From: an uncultured Lachnospiraceae bacterium
GTDB lineage: Bacteria; Bacillota; Clostridia; Lachnospirales; Lachnospiraceae
Direction: 5' to 3'
NCBI GenBank assembly: GCA_958444395.1
Contig: CAUCOL010000030.1
Coordinates: 1 to 10,416, forward strand
Length of the DNA stretch: 10,416 bases
The notes under the pieces are model-generated. The model was not told the DNA's origin. It saw nothing but the letters and a program-made list of their open reading frames with translations, and did not search any database. How positions within the stretch are numbered: position 1 is the stretch's first letter; each line of letters opens with the position of its first letter. Made by a program: the position numbers and the translations under genes. Shown here in pieces: positions 1 to 6,048 of this stretch.

Positions 1-534
1 GTACTGCTTCTGACGGCGCTAAATCCATGTCCCTGTGGCTGGTTTCCAGATAGGCGGCGCTGCAGCTGTACCCCGGGACAGGTGCGTAAATATCTTGGCA
101 GGATCAGCCAGCCTTTGCTTGACCGGATGGATATCTGCACAGAGACGATCCCGCTTCGGTACCAGGAACTGGAGACGCTGTCAGATGCGTCGTGTGAAAG
201 CTCGGAACAGATCCGGCAGAGGGTAGAGCAGGCGCAGCAGATTCAGCGGAAACGTTATGAAAAAGAATCGTTTTTTCATAATGCGCAGCTTACACCGGAA
301 GCGATCACGCGGTATTGTCCTATGACGGCAGAAGCGCGTGCCTATCTGGAACAGATCTTTGAACAAATGGAATTTAGTGCCAGAGCATATCATAAAATAG
401 TGCGGGTCGGGCGGAGCATCGCAGATCTGGCCCAGAGTGAACAGATTCAAAGGGAGCATATTGCGGAAGCGGTATTTTACCGCAGCATCGATCAGAAATA
501 CTGGGGTGGAGAGGAGGCTGGCAGAAATGGATAA
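1..534 (+). CDS. comM: ComM/YifB-family Mg-chelatase-like AAA+ ATPase, C-terminal part (5' end outside window)
   Basis: The frame is open from base 1 to the TAA at 532-534, giving the last 177 residues; the N-terminal Lon-like domain and Walker motifs lie outside the window. Visible is the family's Cys motif NPCPCG...CSC (C10, C12, C21, C23 of the fragment), then GQVRKYL and ISQPLLDRMDI (about 36-45), the late AAA+ segment, where the usual form is ISGPLLDRIDI. The remaining ~130 residues match the helical Mg-chelatase C-terminal domain (SARAYHKIVRVGRSIADL, then HIAEAVFYRS). In Gram-negative transformation ComM is a hexameric branch-migration helicase that helps integrate incoming DNA; the role in clostridia is inferred. 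Its last 8 bases overlap dprA, another DNA-uptake gene, which supports the assignment. An ATG at 82 is internal, since homologous sequence continues upstream of it. Confidence 0.93.
   Translation, partial: VLLLTALNPCPCGWFPDRRRCSCTPGQVRKYLGRISQPLLDRMDICTETIPLRYQELETLSDASCESSEQIRQRVEQAQQIQRKRYEKESFFHNAQLTPEAITRYCPMTAEARAYLEQIFEQMEFSARAYHKIVRVGRSIADLAQSEQIQREHIAEAVFYRSIDQKYWGGEEAGRNG
508..529 (+). promoter_or_regulatory. dprA ribosome binding site inside comM, with overlapping stop/start
   Basis: GGAGAGGAGG (about 508-517) lies in the comM 3' end, 9 bases before the ATG at 527. The comM stop codon is at 532-534, so the genes overlap by 8 bases and are probably translationally coupled. This site decides the dprA start: the reading frame extends upstream to an ATG at 437, but that ATG is deep in comM and has no comparable ribosome binding site. 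Confidence 0.8.
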
Positions 535-1624
535 AAAGAAAGCAGCATTTTGGCTGGCATCTGTTCCGGGAATCGGTCAGGCAAAATGCAGGGCATTGCT
601 GGCAGTCTTTCACAGCCCGCAGGCGGTGTATGAGGCGGACACGGCAGCTTTGGAAAAAGTGGATAAGCTGCGCCCGAAAGACATACGCTCGATCGCTTTA
701 TCAAAGAATCCGGAAGAGATAGAACAGGCATGGGAGAAGTGTCAGAAGCAAAAGATCCATTTTGTGTGGCAGGGAGAGAAGGAGTATCCCACAAAGCTGC
801 GCCAGATTTATGACGCGCCATTTGGACTTTTTTATAAAGGAAGTCTGCCGGCAGAGGACAGACTGGTGCTTGCTGTCGTAGGGGCGAGAAATGCTTCCTA
901 TAAAAGCTGTCAGCTGGCATACCGGATGGGAAAGGAACTGGCAGAAAACGGCGTGGCTGTAGTCAGCGGTCTGGCGAGAGGGATAGATATCGGCGCACAA
1001 AAGGGCGTCTTATCTGTGGCAGTCGGTAAGACTTACGGTGTCATGGGCTGTGGGATAGATATCTGTTATCCGCGGGAACATATTGAACCTTACACACTGA
1101 TGCAGAGGCATGGCGGTATTGTGTCGGAGTATCCTCCGGGGGTGGCACCACGTCCCGGAAATTTTCCGATGCGGAACCGGCTGATCAGTGCATTTTCGGA
1201 TGGAATCCTTGTGATCGAGGCAGGGCGCGGCAGCGGTTCCCTGATCACGGCAGAGGTCGGGCTGGAGCAGGGAAAAGACATCTTTGTGGTGCCGGGAGGT
1301 GTGTTTGACCGTTCGTTTGAGGGGAGCAATCAGTTGATTCAGAATGGTGCGGCACTGGTTACAAAAACAAAAGATATTTTGGACGGACTGGGACTTTTTC
1401 TGGACGAGGATGTATCTGAACGCAAGAAAAAAAGTGAGTTTTGTCTTGCAACGACAGAAAAAACATTGTATGATAGATTGAGTTTGGAGCCGATCCACCT
1501 GTCCGAAATAGCAGAAATTTCGGGATTTCCGGTACAAAAAGCGATAGAGATCCTGCTGAGTCTGGAAATGAAAGGTGTCGTAAAAAACATTGGCAATCAT
1601 TATTTTGCACTCCGGCTGGACTGA
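527..1624 (+). CDS. dprA: DNA-processing protein DprA (Smf)
   Basis: DprA binds single-stranded DNA taken up by the cell and loads RecA on it. The 365-residue product has all three parts of a long-form DprA. There is an N-terminal SAM/helix-hairpin-helix region (PGIG at 14-17) and a central Rossmann-like DNA-binding domain with VVGAR (117-121), SGLARGID (147-154), SEYPPG (200-205), RPGNFPMRNRLIS (209-221), SGSLITA (236-242) and EGSNQLIQNGA (265-275). A C-terminal winged helix lies at about 308-365 (LSEIAEISGFPVQKAIEILLSLEMKG). The usual His after GID is Gln here (Q158 in GIDIGAQKG), which may be a lineage variant. The start at 527 is chosen on the ribosome binding site and the MDKKKAAFWL start typical of the family. 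It is coupled to comM upstream; topA follows after 60 bases. Expression in transformation is not shown by the sequence. Confidence 0.96.
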   Translation: MDKKKAAFWLASVPGIGQAKCRALLAVFHSPQAVYEADTAALEKVDKLRPKDIRSIALSKNPEEIEQAWEKCQKQKIHFVWQGEKEYPTKLRQIYDAPFGLFYKGSLPAEDRLVLAVVGARNASYKSCQLAYRMGKELAENGVAVVSGLARGIDIGAQKGVLSVAVGKTYGVMGCGIDICYPREHIEPYTLMQRHGGIVSEYPPGVAPRPGNFPMRNRLISAFSDGILVIEAGRGSGSLITAEVGLEQGKDIFVVPGGVFDRSFEGSNQLIQNGAALVTKTKDILDGLGLFLDEDVSERKKKSEFCLATTEKTLYDRLSLEPIHLSEIAEISGFPVQKAIEILLSLEMKGVVKNIGNHYFALRLD

Positions 1625-1684
1625 GAAATTTAAAAAAGAGCATACCGGGTGGAAGGTAATTTCGTTGAAAGGATGGAGAATGTA

Positions 1685-3757
1685 ATGGCAAAAAATCTGG
1701 TTATTGTTGAGTCGCCTTCCAAAGCTGCGACCATTAAAAAATTTTTGGGGAGTTCTTATGAAGTAATTGCATCAAACGGACATGTCAGAGATTTGCCAAA
1801 AAGCCAGCTCGGTATAGATGTTGAGAATGATTTTGAACCAAAATATATAACGATCCGTGGAAAGGGTGAGCTGCTTGCGAAGCTCCGAAAAGAAGTGAAG
1901 AAAGCAGATAAAGTCTATCTCGCAACGGACCCTGACCGTGAGGGAGAAGCCATTTCCTGGCATTTATCGAAGGCGTTAAAGCTGGATGAAAAGAGCACAA
2001 AACGTATTACATTTAATGAGATAACTAAGAATGCAGTAAAACAGTCGATCAAACAGGCACGAAAGATTGACATGAATCTGGTAGATGCACAGCAGGCAAG
2101 GCGTGTACTGGATCGTATGGTGGGTTACCGGATCAGCCCGGTTTTATGGGCGAAGGTCAAAAGAGGCTTAAGTGCCGGTCGTGTGCAGTCTGTGGCTCTT
2201 AGGATCATTGCAGACCGTGAGGAGCAGATCAACGCATTTATTTCAAAAGAATACTGGACGTTATCCGGCAGCTTCCTGATGGCAGGAGAAAGAAAACCGC
2301 TGCTGGCAGACTTCTACGGAACGAAGAAAGAAAAAATGACGATCGAATCACAGGAACAGATGGATGAGATCATGAAGACACTGAAAAAATCAAAATTTGA
2401 AGTGGCAGATGTAAAGGTTTCGGAACGCAGTAAGAAGTCACCGCTTCCGTTTACAACCAGTACGTTGCAGCAGGAAGCGGCAAAGAATCTGAACTTTTCC
2501 ACACAGAAAACTATGCGCCTGGCGCAGGGCTTATACGAGGGTGTTGCGATCAAAGGCAGAGGTGCGGTCGGTCTGATCACCTATTTGCGTACGGATTCTA
2601 CCCGTATTTCTGATGAAGCCAAAGAAAGTGCCAGACAATATATTCAGGAAAACTATGGGGAAGAATATATTTCAGATGGCGATGCAAAGAAAAAGACCGG
2701 GAAGAAGATTCAGGATGCACATGAGGCAATCCGTCCGACCTATGTAGATCTGACACCGGCGCAGGTCAAGGAGGCACTCAGCCGAGACCAGTTCCGTCTG
2801 TACCAGCTGATCTGGAAGCGTTTTATGGCAAGCCAGATGGCACCGGAACAGTATGAGACGACATCTGTTAAGATTGATTCGGATCAGTACCGTTTTACAG
2901 CATCTTCTTCCAAAGTGGTATTTCAGGGTTATCTGACGGTATATCAGACAGAGGAGGATAAGCTGGATAAGAAGTCGGTATCAAAGAATATCGTAAAAGG
3001 TGCACAGATGGCGCTGGATGATATGGAGAAAAAGCAGCATTTTACGCAGCCGCCGGCACACTTTACAGAGGCTTCGCTGGTAAAGACGCTGGAAGAACTG
3101 GGAATTGGACGTCCCAGCACATACGCACCGACGATCTCAACGATCATTAACAGACATTATATATCGAAGGAACAGAAGAATCTGTACATTACAGAGTTGG
3201 GAGAGGTAGTAAACAGTATTATGAAGAAGTCTTTCCCAAGTATTGTCGATGTAAACTTTACGGCGGCACTGGAGGGATTACTGGACCGTGTGGAGGATGG
3301 TTCAGTCCGCTGGAAGACGGTAGTAGAGAATTTCTATCCGGATCTGGACGAAGCGGTCAGGATCGCGCAGAAGGAACTGGAAGAAGTCAAGATCGAGGAC
3401 GAAGTAACAGATGTAATCTGTGAAGAATGCGGCAGAAACATGGTCGTAAAATACGGTCCGCATGGTAAATTCCTGGCATGTCCGGGATTTCCGGACTGCC
3501 GTAATACAAAGCCGTTCTTTGAAAAGATCGGTGTGGCTTGTCCGAAGTGTAATGGGGACATTGTGCTGAAGCGTACCCGGAAGGGCAGACGCTATTTCGG
3601 CTGTATGAATTATCCGGAGTGCGATTTTATGACATGGCAGAAGCCGTCTGCAAAGAAGTGTCCTGTATGTGGCGGCATGATGCTCGAAAAGGGAAGCAGA
3701 CTGGTCTGCATGGATGAACAGTGCGGTTATGTAGAGGCAAAGAAGAAAGAAGATTAA
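1685..3757 (+). CDS. topA: DNA topoisomerase I (type IA)
   Basis: This enzyme relaxes negatively supercoiled DNA by transient single-strand cleavage through a 5'-phosphotyrosine. The product is 690 residues, close to the B. subtilis enzyme. The Toprim domain spans about 3-115, with VIVESPSKA (7-14, including E9) and TDPDREGE (81-88; metal ligands D82, D84, E86). The strand-passage domains follow, with SAGRVQSVALR (163-173) and the catalytic tyrosine in ITYLRTDSTR (Y300). EELGIGRPSTYAPTI lies at about 470-484. The C-terminus carries three four-cysteine zinc ribbons: C579/C582/C599/C605, C619/C622/C640/C646 and C659/C662/C675/C680. The start at ATG 1685 is chosen because GGAG (1675-1678) lies 6 bases upstream and MAKNLVIVESPSKA matches the family N-terminus; an upstream in-frame GTG (1649) and ATG (1673) are less likely. 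Confidence 0.98.
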   Translation: MAKNLVIVESPSKAATIKKFLGSSYEVIASNGHVRDLPKSQLGIDVENDFEPKYITIRGKGELLAKLRKEVKKADKVYLATDPDREGEAISWHLSKALKLDEKSTKRITFNEITKNAVKQSIKQARKIDMNLVDAQQARRVLDRMVGYRISPVLWAKVKRGLSAGRVQSVALRIIADREEQINAFISKEYWTLSGSFLMAGERKPLLADFYGTKKEKMTIESQEQMDEIMKTLKKSKFEVADVKVSERSKKSPLPFTTSTLQQEAAKNLNFSTQKTMRLAQGLYEGVAIKGRGAVGLITYLRTDSTRISDEAKESARQYIQENYGEEYISDGDAKKKTGKKIQDAHEAIRPTYVDLTPAQVKEALSRDQFRLYQLIWKRFMASQMAPEQYETTSVKIDSDQYRFTASSSKVVFQGYLTVYQTEEDKLDKKSVSKNIVKGAQMALDDMEKKQHFTQPPAHFTEASLVKTLEELGIGRPSTYAPTISTIINRHYISKEQKNLYITELGEVVNSIMKKSFPSIVDVNFTAALEGLLDRVEDGSVRWKTVVENFYPDLDEAVRIAQKELEEVKIEDEVTDVICEECGRNMVVKYGPHGKFLACPGFPDCRNTKPFFEKIGVACPKCNGDIVLKRTRKGRRYFGCMNYPECDFMTWQKPSAKKCPVCGGMMLEKGSRLVCMDEQCGYVEAKKKED

Positions 3758-3814
3758 AGCACTTCACCGGATCAGAAGGGGACTGATACAGAAAAGAGAA
3801 AGGTATGGGTTACG

Positions 3815-4597
3815 ATGAGCTTGGAATTGCTGGACAAAACGCGCAAGATCAATCAGCTGTTAAACCGGCAGGAGTCAGACAAGGTAGATTTTACGGATTT
3901 CTGTCGTGTGCTTTCACAGGAAATGCATGTCAATGTATTGCTGATCAGCCGCAAGGGAAAGATTTTAGGCATCAAGGAACGGAAAGAAATCTCTGTAATC
4001 CCGCAGCTGGAACAGGTAGTCTATGGAGGGTATCTGGAGGCGCGGGTACAGGAACGTTTCTTAAATATCTTATCGACGAAAGAAAATGTCAATCTGATGA
4101 CACTTGGCTTTGAGTTTGACAGGGTATATGAATATCAGGCGATGGTTGCGCCGGTCAATATGGCAGGACGCAGGCTGGGGACGTTGTTCTTATACAGAGA
4201 AAATGTTGCCTTTTCCATTGATGACATCATTCTGACCGAATACGGTACGATGGTGATCGGGCTGGCAATGCAGCGGGCAGAGAGCGAGGAAGAGACACAG
4301 GAACTGCGAAAAGAGCAGGATGTACAGGCGGCGATCCATACGCTGTCCCGTCTGGAAGCAAAAGCGATGCTGTGTGTATTGGATGAAATGGAAGGTCAGA
4401 ATGAGGGCATGCTGATCACGAGCCGCCTGGCGGACAAAGTGGGGATCACACGATCGGTGATCGTGAATGCACTGAAAAAATGTGAAAGTGCCGGTATCAT
4501 CCAGACAAAATCGTCCGGAATGAAGGGAACCAATATTCGCATTATTAATGACTTTCTAAATTATGATATGCTTCATGGAAGCTTAAATATGGAGTAG
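3815..4597 (+). CDS. codY: GTP- and branched-chain amino acid-sensing transcriptional regulator CodY
   Basis: CodY is a global repressor of Firmicutes that senses isoleucine/leucine/valine and GTP and represses nutrient-scavenging, competence and often motility genes in rich conditions. The 260-residue protein has the family length and layout: an N-terminal GAF ligand domain (about 1-155, starting LLDKTRKINQLLNRQ), a linker helix (RAESEEETQELRKEQ), and a C-terminal winged helix-turn-helix. The DNA-binding part, TSRLADKVGITRSVIVNAL (202-220) followed by ESAGII and GMKGTNIRI, is nearly identical to the hallmark CodY recognition region. ATG 3815 is preceded by AGAAAGG at 3797-3803, 11 bases away, a rather long spacing. 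It lies 57 bases after topA without a terminator between, and ahead of flgB as in B. subtilis. A strong terminator follows, so codY closes the upstream block. Confidence 0.97.
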   Translation: MSLELLDKTRKINQLLNRQESDKVDFTDFCRVLSQEMHVNVLLISRKGKILGIKERKEISVIPQLEQVVYGGYLEARVQERFLNILSTKENVNLMTLGFEFDRVYEYQAMVAPVNMAGRRLGTLFLYRENVAFSIDDIILTEYGTMVIGLAMQRAESEEETQELRKEQDVQAAIHTLSRLEAKAMLCVLDEMEGQNEGMLITSRLADKVGITRSVIVNALKKCESAGIIQTKSSGMKGTNIRIINDFLNYDMLHGSLNME

Positions 4598-4603
4598 ACA
4601 GAC

Positions 4604-4640
4604 AGAGAGAATCCTACAGGCAGGATTCTCTCTTTGTTGT
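4604..4640 (+). terminator. Intrinsic terminator after codY
   Basis: A perfect 12-bp stem (4604-4615 pairing with 4622-4633; arms AGAGAGAATCCT and AGGATTCTCTCT) with a 6-base loop ACAGGC begins 7 bases after the codY stop. It is followed by a T-rich stretch TTGTTGT. The stem is AT-moderate but long and without mismatch. It separates the dprA-topA-codY block from the flagellar operon. Confidence 0.88.
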
Positions 4641-4649
4641 CAGAAATTT
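4635..4649 (+). promoter_or_regulatory. CodY-box-like site 1 (imperfect)
   Basis: Compared with the B. subtilis/L. lactis CodY consensus AATTTTCWGAAAATT, bases 4635-4649 match at 11 of 15 positions, including the central TCAGAAA. It lies about 55-70 bases upstream of the likely transcription start of the flagellar operon. Four mismatches in AT-rich DNA are weak evidence alone. The link is plausible because CodY represses the fla/che promoter in B. subtilis and codY is the adjacent gene. Confidence 0.3.
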
Positions 4650-4663
4650 GCATAATTGGCAAA
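4647..4663. promoter_or_regulatory. Small operator-like dyad before the flgB promoter
   Basis: TTTGC (4647-4651) and GCAAA (4659-4663) form a perfect inverted repeat with a 7-base spacer. Its centre is near -50 relative to the likely start of transcription, just upstream of the -35 hexamer at 4670. That position suits a transcription-factor site, but the half-sites are only 5 bases and no factor can be named. Confidence 0.3.
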
Positions 4664-4669
4664 ATAGAC

Positions 4670-4697
4670 TTGTTTTTTGTCAGATTTTCCTTATAAT
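4670..4697 (+). promoter_or_regulatory. Sigma-A-like promoter of the flgB flagellar operon
   Basis: A perfect -10 hexamer TATAAT (4692-4697) sits 16 bases after TTGTTT (4670-4675; three of six match TTGACA, the conserved TTG). Initiation would be near 4704, giving a 5' leader of about 48 bases to the flgB ATG. It is directly downstream of the codY terminator and upstream of seven tightly spaced flagellar genes. The weak -35 and the nearby repeats suggest that it is regulated. Confidence 0.7.
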
Positions 4698-4698
4698 T
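4684..4698. promoter_or_regulatory. CodY-box-like site 2 over the -10 element (imperfect)
   Basis: Bases 4684-4698 also match the palindromic consensus AATTTTCWGAAAATT at 11 of 15 positions and cover the whole TATAAT hexamer. A repressor bound here would block RNA polymerase. AT-rich promoters often resemble this consensus by chance, so this is tentative. Confidence 0.25.
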
Positions 4699-4701
4699 AA
4701 A

Positions 4702-4728
4702 TATATGATAGTGGGCTACTGTCGATAC
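4702..4728 (+). promoter_or_regulatory. Possible weak sigma-D/sigma-28-like promoter before flgB
   Basis: GTCGATAC (4721-4728) matches the flagellar sigma factor -10 element GCCGATAT at 6 of 8 positions. TATA (4702-4705), 15 bases upstream, matches the -35 TAAA at 3 of 4. B. subtilis has a sigma-D promoter for the same operon, but it lies upstream of the sigma-A one. Here the order would be reversed and the match is poor. Confidence 0.18.
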
Positions 4729-4751
4729 GAATACAGGTAAGGAGGCTTTGG

Positions 4752-5150
4752 ATGATATCATCAGGAGCATATAATTATATTAATATACTTGAAAAGACAG
4801 CTGATGCCAGCTGGACCAGAAATTCTATTATTTCAAACAATCTGGCGAATGTAGATACGCCGGGTTACAAAAGAAAAGACATTGATTTTGAACAGGTTCT
4901 TCAGGATACATTGAGCGGTGGAAGTTCACTGGATCAGGAAGTGGCTGATGCAGATCTGGACTGTCTGAATGGAAATACATATACAGATTATGCCAGTGCG
5001 AGCTACCGGTTGGACGGAAATAACGTGGACGTGGACACGGAGAGCTCCTATCTGGCACAGAACCAGATTAAGTATTATACGATGTTAGATTCTATTTCAC
5101 AGGAATTTTCCCGGTTAAAGAGTGTTCTGAAAAACGGAACAGGATCATGA
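4752..5150 (+). CDS. flgB: Flagellar basal-body proximal rod protein FlgB
   Basis: FlgB is a proximal rod subunit exported by the flagellar type III system and assembled on the MS ring through FliE. The 132-residue product has the N-terminal rod motif ISNNLANVDTPGYKRKDIDF (27-46) and the FlgB-specific RLDGNNVDVDTE (86-97) followed by a C-terminal helix. No signal peptide is present, as expected. The middle (about 54-80) is acidic and Asp-rich, a variable region of the family. ATG 4752 is supported by an excellent ribosome binding site AAGGAGG (4739-4745) 6 bases upstream. It is the first gene of the flagellar operon. Confidence 0.96.
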   Translation: MISSGAYNYINILEKTADASWTRNSIISNNLANVDTPGYKRKDIDFEQVLQDTLSGGSSLDQEVADADLDCLNGNTYTDYASASYRLDGNNVDVDTESSYLAQNQIKYYTMLDSISQEFSRLKSVLKNGTGS

Positions 5151-5224
5151 TAAAAACAGTGACTGCCGGATGGATGTGACAGGGATATGACATGTCGGAG
5201 GGCAGCAGACAGGAGGTAAGAACT

Positions 5225-5665
5225 ATGGGTGTTTTTTCATCGATGGATATCAGTGCCAGTGGTATGACGGCGCAGAGAACGAGACTGGATATTATTTCAC
5301 AGAATATCGCAAATGTAAATACGACCAGAGGCGCAGATGGAAATGTATATAAAAGAAAAAACGTTGTATTCCAGGAGAAGCAGTATGTCTCTTTCAGCGA
5401 TACACTGGCAGCAGCATCCTGCGGTACGGTGGGCAACGGTGTCAAGATATCACAGATTATCGAGGATAACGATACAGACTGCCGGATGGTATATGATCCA
5501 TCCCATCCGGATGCGGACGAAAATGGTTACGTGACCTATCCGAATGTCAATACCGTAACAGAGATGACGGATATGATCGATGCCAGTCGTTCTTATGAGG
5601 CAAATGTAACGGCATTTAATGCATCAAAAAATATGCAGTTAAAAGCCCTGGAGATAGGCAAATAA
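5225..5665 (+). CDS. flgC: Flagellar basal-body proximal rod protein FlgC
   Basis: FlgC is the second proximal rod subunit, exported without a signal peptide. The 146-residue product begins with the rod motif MDISASGMTAQRTRLDIISQ and NIANVNTT (25-34). It ends with the diagnostic VYDPSHPDADENGYVTYPN (89-107) and the helix MIDASRSYEANVTAFNASK (117-135). The start at ATG 5225 is set by AGGAGGT at 5211-5217, 7 bases before it. An in-frame ATG at 5192 would add 11 residues but has no good ribosome binding site and would contain the Shine-Dalgarno sequence inside the gene. A 74-base spacer, the widest inside the operon, separates it from flgB. Confidence 0.96.
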   Translation: MGVFSSMDISASGMTAQRTRLDIISQNIANVNTTRGADGNVYKRKNVVFQEKQYVSFSDTLAAASCGTVGNGVKISQIIEDNDTDCRMVYDPSHPDADENGYVTYPNVNTVTEMTDMIDASRSYEANVTAFNASKNMQLKALEIGK

Positions 5666-5685
5666 AAATACTGGAGGTAGGATAG

Positions 5686-6015
5686 ATGGAGTTATCTGCA
5701 TTATCGAATATAGATCTGATGAATGCATTTAAGACCCCGCAGGTTTCGTCTTCTCTGGCGGAGGATGAGACGACAGTACAGGGGAACAGTGCATTTAATG
5801 CAATATTGCAGTCTGCGGTAAACATGGTCAACGAGACAAATGACTACAGTAATGCGGCAGAAGAGGAAGAGATGAAGTTTGCAATGGGAGAGACAGACAG
5901 CATCCATGATCTGATGATTGCCCAGCAGAAAGCAAACAATGCGCTGCAGTACACGGTGGCAGTACGTGATACCTTTATGTCGGGGTATCGGGAGATTATG
6001 AATCTTCAGTTTTAA
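5686..6015 (+). CDS. fliE: Flagellar hook-basal body complex protein FliE
   Basis: FliE joins the proximal rod to the FliF MS ring and is among the first proteins exported. The 109-residue length fits the family. The C-terminal half carries its signature: SIHDLMIAQQKANNALQYTV (72-91), then VRDTFMSGYREIMNLQF to the end. The N-terminal half is poorly conserved and includes an acidic run AEEEEM. ATG 5686 follows GGAGG (5673-5677) with 8 bases between. It starts 20 bases after flgC and 33 bases before fliF, in the usual flgB-flgC-fliE-fliF order. Confidence 0.95.
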   Translation: MELSALSNIDLMNAFKTPQVSSSLAEDETTVQGNSAFNAILQSAVNMVNETNDYSNAAEEEEMKFAMGETDSIHDLMIAQQKANNALQYTVAVRDTFMSGYREIMNLQF

Positions 6016-6048
6016 AATAATCGGAAGCGTTGTTAGGAGAATTGCAAT

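Larger units (their letters stand above)
4633..4688 (+). repeat. Pair of direct repeats 40 bases apart upstream of the flgB operon
   Basis: TTTGTTGTCAGAAATT at 4633-4648 and TTTTTTGTCAGATTTT at 4673-4688 agree at 13 of 16 positions and share the core TTGTCAGA. The register is exactly 40 bases, close to four helical turns. The first copy begins at the terminator's T-tract; the second covers the end of the -35 hexamer and most of the spacer of the predicted promoter. They could be binding sites for one regulator, or chance similarity in AT-rich DNA. Confidence 0.4.

Noticed and set aside
437..526. Upstream extension of dprA to an ATG at 437
   Set aside because: The extra 30 residues lie wholly inside comM in another frame, have no ribosome binding site and no resemblance to DprA; ATG 527 has a strong site.
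1649..1684. Earlier in-frame GTG (1649) or ATG (1673) start for topA
   Set aside because: MAKNLVIVESPSKA at ATG 1685 fits the family and has GGAG 6 bases upstream; the extension has no known counterpart.
3771..3787. Hairpin ATCAG/CTGAT between topA and codY as a terminator
   Set aside because: The stem is only 5 bp with a 7-base loop and no T-tract follows, so read-through into codY is more likely.
5163..5205. Possible RNA structure in the flgB-flgC gap (CTGCC/GGCAG, nested ATGT/ACAT, palindrome GACATGTC at 5189-5196)
   Set aside because: Short stems are separated by large unpaired loops; nothing distinguishes it from chance without conservation data.
5192..5224. Earlier in-frame start for flgC at ATG 5192
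   Set aside because: It would put the AGGAGGT Shine-Dalgarno inside the gene and add 11 residues before the conserved FlgC N-terminus.
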